Shown: piece by piece, positions 4,389 through 8,661 of the stretch
Position numbering within the stretch: the stretch's first letter is position 1
Layout: each line of letters opens with the position of its first letter
Origin: Nitrospiraceae bacterium
GTDB taxonomy: Bacteria; Nitrospirota; Thermodesulfovibrionia; Thermodesulfovibrionales; UBA1546
DNA length: 8,661 nt
Direction: 5' to 3'
Assembly (NCBI GenBank): GCA_003535475.1
Contig: DOHC01000155.1
Coordinates: forward strand, 1-8,661
The notes under the pieces: generated by a model
What the model was told of the DNA's origin: nothing
What the model saw: the letters and a program-made list of their open reading frames with translations, nothing else
Database searches by the model: none
Made by a program: the position numbers and the translations under genes

Positions 4389-7300
4389 ATGAGGTTTATA
4401 GGTCTTGATGCAGGCTCTGTAAGCGTAAAATATGTTGTCCTTGATGAAAGAGGCAGCAAGCTGGACAGCAGCTATGTAAGACACAAAGGACATCCGCTCA
4501 AGGTTGCTTTTGAACTCCTAAAGACAGTAACGAGTTACGAGTTACGAGTTACGAGTAAAAACCAGATTCAAAACTCTGAACTCCAAACTCCAAACTCCAA
4601 ACTATCTTTCTCCCTCTCCATAACCGGCTCTGCAGGCAGGCTTATAGCATCTGTATTAGGCATTGAGCCTGTCAATGAGCTTGTTGCGCAGGCTTATGCA
4701 ACCGGTAAACTTTCCCCTCACGTCAGGACAATCATAGAACTTGGCGGTGAAGACTCAAAGCTTATCATGCTCGGAGAAAACGGCGTAAAAGAATTCTCTA
4801 TGAATTCGGTATGCGCTGCAGGCACAGGCTCATTTCTTGACCAGCAGGCTGAAAGACTCCGTCTTACAATTGAAGAATTCAGCGAACTCAGCCTCAAATC
4901 AAAGAAACCGCCGAGGATTGCAGGAAGATGCAGCGTATTTGCAAAATCAGACATGATACATCTACAGCAGATAGCAACTCCCATGGAGGACATTGTTGCA
5001 GGTCTATGCTTTGCCGTTGCGCGGAATTTTAAAGGCTCTGTTTTGCGCGGCAGGAAAATTAAAGAACCTGTCTCGTTTCAGGGCGGCGTTGCAGCCAATA
5101 AAGGCATGATAAGGGCATTCAAGAGCGTATTTGATCTTGATGAGCTTTTTGTCCCTTCTGATTTTAACCTGATAGGCGCATTAGGCGCTGCCTTAAAAGA
5201 CATGGATGACAACAGGATAAACTTATTTGATATTAAGAGGCTTGAAGACTTCATAAAATCCGAGAAATCTTTAGATACAGGATATACCCCTCTGATATTA
5301 AAAGACGATGACTTTCTTGAAAGACACCTGAAAGACAGTGAAGAGTTAAGAGTTAAGAGTTATGAGTTAGGAGATAAAAAAACTCCAGACTCCAAACTCC
5401 AAACTCAGAACTCTGAACTCATCAGAGTTTACCTCGGCATTGACATCGGCTCAATAAGCACAAACCTTGCTGTTATAGATGAAAACTGCAACCTTCTCTC
5501 AAAGCGTTATCTTATGACCGCCGGACAGCCTATAGAGGCGGTAAAACAGGGATTAAAAGAAATAGGAGAAGAGGTCGGAGACAATGTTGAGATAATCGGC
5601 GTAGGCACAACAGGGTCAGGGAGGTATATGATTGCCGATTATGTCGGCGCTGATATTGTAAAAAACGAGATTACTGCTCAGGCAACAGCCGCTGCATTTA
5701 TTGACAGGAATGTAGATACGATTTTTGAGATAGGCGGTCAGGACTCAAAATATATATCGCTCAGGGATGGCGTCATAGTTGATTTTGAAATGAACAAGGC
5801 ATGCGCTGCAGGCACAGGCTCGTTTCTTGAGGAACAGGCTGAAAAACTCAGCATATCGATAAAGGATGACTTTGCATCGCTTGCCTTTTCTGCGGAAAAT
5901 CCATGCCGCCTTGGCGAAAGATGCACTGTTTTTATGGAGAATTCTCTCATGTCAAACCTGCAGAGAGGCGCAGACAAAAACAACCTGCTTGCAGGCCTTG
6001 CATACTCAATTGTTCAGAATTATATAAACAGAGTCGTTGCAGGGAAACCAATCGGCGAAAACATATTCTTTCAGGGAGGAGTAGCATTTAACAAATCTGT
6101 TGTTGCCGCATTTGAGAAATATCTTAACAAGAAAATTACAGTCCCTCCTAACCATGACGTTACAGGCGCAATCGGGATGGCGCTGATTGCAAGAGACTAT
6201 ATGAAAGACCGTAATGCGTTAAGAGTTAAGAGTTATGAGTTGAAGGATATAGAAAAATCAGAATTAAATTCCAAACTCCAAACTCCAGACTCCAAACTCC
6301 GAACTTCTTTCAAAGGCTTTGAACTGTCAAAGCGTCCATATTCGGTTTCATCTTTTGAATGCAAGGGCTGTCCGAATGTCTGTGAGATTAACAGGATAAA
6401 GATTGAGGGCGAAGACAGTCATCTGTTTTATGGAGGCAGGTGTGAAAAATATGACGTAAGGAAAAAGAAAACATCCTCAGAAATCCCTGACATCTTTAGA
6501 TTCAGGGATGAGATGTTGTGGAAGGAGCACCTTAAATACAGTGAAGAGTTAAGAGTTAAGAGTTTAGAGTTAAATGATAAAGGAAAAAACTCAAAACTCA
6601 AAGCTCAAAACTCCAGACTCAAAATCGGTATCCCTTACATTTTCTATTTCCATGAATATCTCCCTTTCTGGACAACTCTGCTATGGGAACTTGAGTTTGA
6701 TGTCCTTGTTTCACCGAAGACGAACAGGCAGATAGTAAGCCTCGGTCTTGAATCCATACTTTCAGAGACATGCTTCCCTGTGAAGGTTGCATACGGCCAC
6801 ATAAAACATCTCTTAAATGAAGGCGCTGATGCATTATTAATTCCAAGCTTCATAAACCTGAATACAGCGGAGGAATCACTTGAAAGAGGTTTTACCTGTC
6901 CATATACGCAGACAATACCCTACTCCTCACGGGTTGCATTTCCTGATGCAAATATAATCTCTCCTGTTGTAAACCTGAAGCGCGGCAGGAAATTCATGTT
7001 AAATGAACTCATAAGAACACTTAAACCCTTTGAGGTAACAAAAACCAGAATAAACAAAGCAATGACAGCAGCAGAGCGTGCACAGAATACATTTGCTGTA
7101 TCAATAATAGACAAGGGCAGGGAAGTTTTAAATTCCAATCTCCAATCCCTAACCCCTAACCCCCTAATAATAATCGTTGGACGAGCCTATAATTCATTTG
7201 ACAGCGGGATGAACCTTGAGATACCGAAAAAACTCGCAGACCTTAATGTCATGGCTATTCCGATGGATTTCCTCCCGCTGAATGATCACGCAATAGACTC

Positions 7301-8661
7301 CGAATGGCCGAATATGTACTGGAGGGCAGGGCAGAGGATACTGAAGGCTGCGAGGGTGATAAGGGAGAGCCCGAATCTCTTCCCGCTTTATATCGGAAAC
7401 TTTGCCTGCGGGCCTGATTCGTTCATACTGAAATATTTCAAAAAAGAGTTGCAGGGCAAACCCTTCCTTCACATCGAGATAGACGAGCACAGCGCTGATG
7501 CAGGAGCAATAACAAGATGCGAGGCATTTCTTGACAGCATCAAGCAGCAGAGCAGCAGAGCAGCAGTTCAACAGAGCAGCAGTTCAACAGCCAGTACTAC
7601 ACTACTGCACTACTGCACTACTGCGCTGAATAAAAAACGCACTGTTTACATCCCCATGATGTCTGACCATGCATTTGCGCTTGCCGCTTCATTTGAACGC
7701 TCAGGCGTGCCTGCAGAGGTATTGCCTGAATCAGACAAGGAAACCACTGACATCGGAAGAAAATATGTTTCAGGAAAGGAATGTTATCCGTGCGCTGTAA
7801 CAACAGGGGATATGCTCAAGAAAGTTTTTTCTCCGGATTTCAGGCCTGCAGAGTCTGCCTTCTTCATGCCCTCAGGTTCAGGCCCGTGCAGGTTCGGGCA
7901 GTATAATGTATTCCACAGGATGGTGCTTGATGACCTTGGGTACACTCATGTGCCGATATTCTCGCCAAATCAGGATATCGAGTTTTACAGAGACCTCGGC
8001 ATAGTCGGCAAGGATTTTGCTCTCAGGTCATGGCAGGGGATAATTGCTATTGAGCTGCTGACAAAATGCCTGCATGAGACAAGACCCTATGAAAAAGAGA
8101 ACGGCTCTGCAGACTTTATTTACAGAGAATATCTCAGAAAGATATATTCCTCGCTGAGAGGAACCAATGGCAAAGTTGAAGACCTTCTTAAAAGTATGCG
8201 GAGGGATTTTCAAAATCTGCTCCCGAGCTGCTCGGGACAAAAAGACAGGAAACCTCTGATAGGAATCATAGGCGAGATATTTGTAAGAAGCAACAAGTTC
8301 TCAAATGAAGATCTCGCAAGGAAGATAGAAGCTCTCGGCGGCGAGGCATGGCTTGCGCCTGTTGAGGAATGGATATATTACGTGAACCATACAGCTTCTC
8401 AAAAAGCCTTGCTAAAAAAAGAATGGTCTGATATTATGAATACTCTTTTAAAGACTTTCTTTCAAAAAAGGGTAGAGCACAAATACACAGGATATTTTTC
8501 AGGTTTCCTTAAAACCCTGAAAGAACCGGAAACAAAGGAAATAATAAAAAAGGCATCTCCATATCTGCACAGTTCTTTTGAAGGAGAGGCCATACTGAGC
8601 ATAGGCAAGGCGGTTGACCTTATAGAAAGAGGCGCCTCCGGCATTGTAAATGCAATGCCCT
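4389..8661 (+). CDS. Tandem acyl-CoA dehydratase activase fused to Cys-rich dehydratase/reductase-like (DUF2229-type) region, 3' partial
   Basis: One open frame of 1424 codons with no stop; the C-terminus lies beyond the window. The start is fixed by AAGGAGG (4378-4384) and an in-frame TAA at 4377-4379. Activase domain 1 (about 1-300) has the ATP-site motifs GLDAGS, ELGGEDSK (117-124) and FQGGVAANK (230-238), and the cluster cysteines Cys142 and Cys181. Domain 2 (about 347-610) has GIDIGSISTN, EIGGQDSK (447-454), FQGGVAFNK, Cys472 and Cys512. In HgdC-type activators two such cysteines per subunit hold one [4Fe-4S] cluster between subunits, so this chain could form its own pseudodimer. Next come CxxCxxxC plus GGRC (658, 661, 665, 685), then a DUF2229-like part with Cys795, Cys837, Cys1007, Cys1044, CYPC (1132, 1135) and GPCRFGQY (Cys1167). 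It probably drives ATP-dependent low-potential electron transfer; the substrate is unknown. Six hydrophilic repeat-encoded inserts interrupt it. Probably well under 100 residues are missing. Confidence 0.93.
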   Translation, partial: MRFIGLDAGSVSVKYVVLDERGSKLDSSYVRHKGHPLKVAFELLKTVTSYELRVTSKNQIQNSELQTPNSKLSFSLSITGSAGRLIASVLGIEPVNELVAQAYATGKLSPHVRTIIELGGEDSKLIMLGENGVKEFSMNSVCAAGTGSFLDQQAERLRLTIEEFSELSLKSKKPPRIAGRCSVFAKSDMIHLQQIATPMEDIVAGLCFAVARNFKGSVLRGRKIKEPVSFQGGVAANKGMIRAFKSVFDLDELFVPSDFNLIGALGAALKDMDDNRINLFDIKRLEDFIKSEKSLDTGYTPLILKDDDFLERHLKDSEELRVKSYELGDKKTPDSKLQTQNSELIRVYLGIDIGSISTNLAVIDENCNLLSKRYLMTAGQPIEAVKQGLKEIGEEVGDNVEIIGVGTTGSGRYMIADYVGADIVKNEITAQATAAAFIDRNVDTIFEIGGQDSKYISLRDGVIVDFEMNKACAAGTGSFLEEQAEKLSISIKDDFASLAFSAENPCRLGERCTVFMENSLMSNLQRGADKNNLLAGLAYSIVQNYINRVVAGKPIGENIFFQGGVAFNKSVVAAFEKYLNKKITVPPNHDVTGAIGMALIARDYMKDRNALRVKSYELKDIEKSELNSKLQTPDSKLRTSFKGFELSKRPYSVSSFECKGCPNVCEINRIKIEGEDSHLFYGGRCEKYDVRKKKTSSEIPDIFRFRDEMLWKEHLKYSEELRVKSLELNDKGKNSKLKAQNSRLKIGIPYIFYFHEYLPFWTTLLWELEFDVLVSPKTNRQIVSLGLESILSETCFPVKVAYGHIKHLLNEGADALLIPSFINLNTAEESLERGFTCPYTQTIPYSSRVAFPDANIISPVVNLKRGRKFMLNELIRTLKPFEVTKTRINKAMTAAERAQNTFAVSIIDKGREVLNSNLQSLTPNPLIIIVGRAYNSFDSGMNLEIPKKLADLNVMAIPMDFLPLNDHAIDSEWPNMYWRAGQRILKAARVIRESPNLFPLYIGNFACGPDSFILKYFKKELQGKPFLHIEIDEHSADAGAITRCEAFLDSIKQQSSRAAVQQSSSSTASTTLLHYCTTALNKKRTVYIPMMSDHAFALAASFERSGVPAEVLPESDKETTDIGRKYVSGKECYPCAVTTGDMLKKVFSPDFRPAESAFFMPSGSGPCRFGQYNVFHRMVLDDLGYTHVPIFSPNQDIEFYRDLGIVGKDFALRSWQGIIAIELLTKCLHETRPYEKENGSADFIYREYLRKIYSSLRGTNGKVEDLLKSMRRDFQNLLPSCSGQKDRKPLIGIIGEIFVRSNKFSNEDLARKIEALGGEAWLAPVEEWIYYVNHTASQKALLKKEWSDIMNTLLKTFFQKRVEHKYTGYFSGFLKTLKEPETKEIIKKASPYLHSSFEGEAILSIGKAVDLIERGASGIVNAMP
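4532..4603. repeat. In-frame heptad inverted repeat, copy 1
   Basis: The left arm has GAGTTAC units at 4532, 4539 and 4546, and GAGT at 4553. The right arm has AACTC units at 4572, 4579, 4586 and 4593, and AACT at 4600. Each arm keeps a strict 7-bp period and the arms are mutually complementary. It is translated as about residues 48-72 (TSYELRV... to ...TPNSKL), inside activase domain 1 just before the strand leading to ITGSAGRL, a loop position by comparison with HgdC. Confidence 0.9.
5343..5420. repeat. In-frame heptad inverted repeat, copy 2
   Basis: GAGTT units begin at 5343, 5350, 5357 and 5364, with GAGAT at 5371. AACTC/GACTC units begin at 5381, 5388, 5395, 5402, 5409 and 5416. Left arm and reverse complement of the right arm agree at about 25 of 33 positions. 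It encodes residues 319-344, the linker between activase domains 1 and 2. It shares a 20-base identical right-arm block with copy 3 (5381-5400 equals 6281-6300). Confidence 0.92.
6216..6306. repeat. In-frame heptad inverted repeat, copy 3
   Basis: Units GCGTT at 6216 and GAGTT at 6223, 6230 and 6237; then AATTC at 6267, AACTC/GACTC at 6274, 6281, 6288 and 6295, and AACTT at 6302. The 7-bp period holds within both arms. It encodes about residues 610-640, joining activase domain 2 to the CxxCxxxC segment. Both arms are near-identical to copy 2 but the central spacer differs. Confidence 0.9.
6546..6620. repeat. In-frame heptad inverted repeat, copy 4
   Basis: GAGTT units at 6546, 6553, 6560 and 6567; AACTC at 6588, AACTC at 6595, AGCTC at 6602, AACTC at 6609 and GACTC at 6616. 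It encodes residues 720-744 between the Cys-rich segment and the DUF2229-like start (KIGIPYIFYFHEY). Here the third heptad is GAGTTTA rather than GAGTTAT, so it avoids TAA by a different change than copies 2 and 3. Confidence 0.9.
7135..7169. repeat. In-frame single-arm heptad repeat (CCAATCC / CTAACCC)
   Basis: Five consecutive 7-mers: CCAATCT, CCAATCC, CTAACCC, CTAACCC and CCTAATA, from 7135. They encode about residues 916-927 (NLQSLTPNPL), just before the strand IIIVGRAYNS. I see no complementary left arm, so this is a half-element or a decayed copy of a second heptad type. Confidence 0.75.
7543..7628. repeat. In-frame octamer repeat with inverted arms
   Basis: The left arm runs in 8-bp steps from 7543: AGCAGCAG three times, TTCAACAG, AGCAGCAG, TTCAACAG. 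After a centre containing CCAGTACT (7591-7598), the right arm has CACTACTG at 7600, 7608 and 7616, then CGCTG. The rotated left unit GCAGCAGA and the reverse complement of the right unit (GCAGTAGT) agree at six of eight positions, so the arms are imperfectly complementary. It encodes a Gln/Ser/Thr-rich linker, about residues 1052-1080, between two conserved regions (...EAFLDSI and KKRTVYIPMMSDH). Confidence 0.82.

Noticed and set aside
5341..5420. Frameshift or assembly error at the repeat arrays splitting the activase gene
   Set aside because: I read the frame through all six inserts and found no stop; conserved motifs continue in the same frame on both sides of each insert.
4532..6620. CRISPR array
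   Set aside because: Repeats are 7 bp with no unique spacers of constant length, and no cas genes are present.
7147..7163. Telomere-like CCCTAA repeat
   Set aside because: The period is 7 bp within a five-unit array in a coding frame, and the surroundings are bacterial; it belongs with the other heptad inserts.
4718..8644. Several minus-strand open frames of 60-125 codons opposite the activase gene
   Set aside because: The plus strand is one continuous frame with conserved motifs throughout; the antisense frames lack ribosome-binding sites and recognisable domains.

Overview
The window carries four protein-coding genes. Three on the minus strand are a TPR protein, a thymidine/pyrimidine-nucleoside phosphorylase and an outer-membrane beta-barrel porin. 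One very long plus-strand gene runs off the right edge. The porin with a Sec signal peptide and C-terminal Phe points to a diderm bacterium. The giant 2-hydroxyacyl-CoA dehydratase activase fusion is typical of anaerobes. Moderate GC and overall style suggest an uncultured Nitrospirota/Thermodesulfovibrio-like lineage, but this is an impression from memory, not a test.

Layout: 29-736 (minus) six-TPR protein behind a strong sigma70-type promoter that would give an almost leaderless mRNA. 829-2166 (minus) complete pyrimidine phosphorylase with its active-site residues, also without a Shine-Dalgarno sequence. 2195-2223 intrinsic terminator of the porin gene. 2244-3656 (minus) porin. 3657-4388 a 732-bp divergent intergenic region with the likely porin promoter, a leader of about 230 nt, a heptad inverted repeat, a REP-like hairpin and a 132-bp MITE-like element with 18-bp inverted ends. 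4389-8661 (plus) an uninterrupted 1424-codon partial gene: two activase ATPase domains in tandem, then a Cys-rich reductase/dehydratase-like region.

The most striking feature is a family of short-period inverted repeats. Four copies of (GAGTTNN)n - spacer - (AACTCNN)n lie in frame inside the giant gene, at inter-domain or loop positions. A fifth lies in the porin leader. Two further in-frame inserts use other units, one a heptad and one an octamer. All read through without stops. In the three GAGTTAA-type copies, the only heptad whose AA would make a TAA stop is altered. The inserts add roughly 150 residues of hydrophilic linker to an otherwise conserved enzyme.

The genes do not form one pathway. 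The phosphorylase serves nucleoside salvage, the porin outer-membrane uptake, the TPR protein has no assignable partner, and the activase fusion is probably a self-contained ATP-driven low-potential electron-transfer enzyme of unknown substrate.
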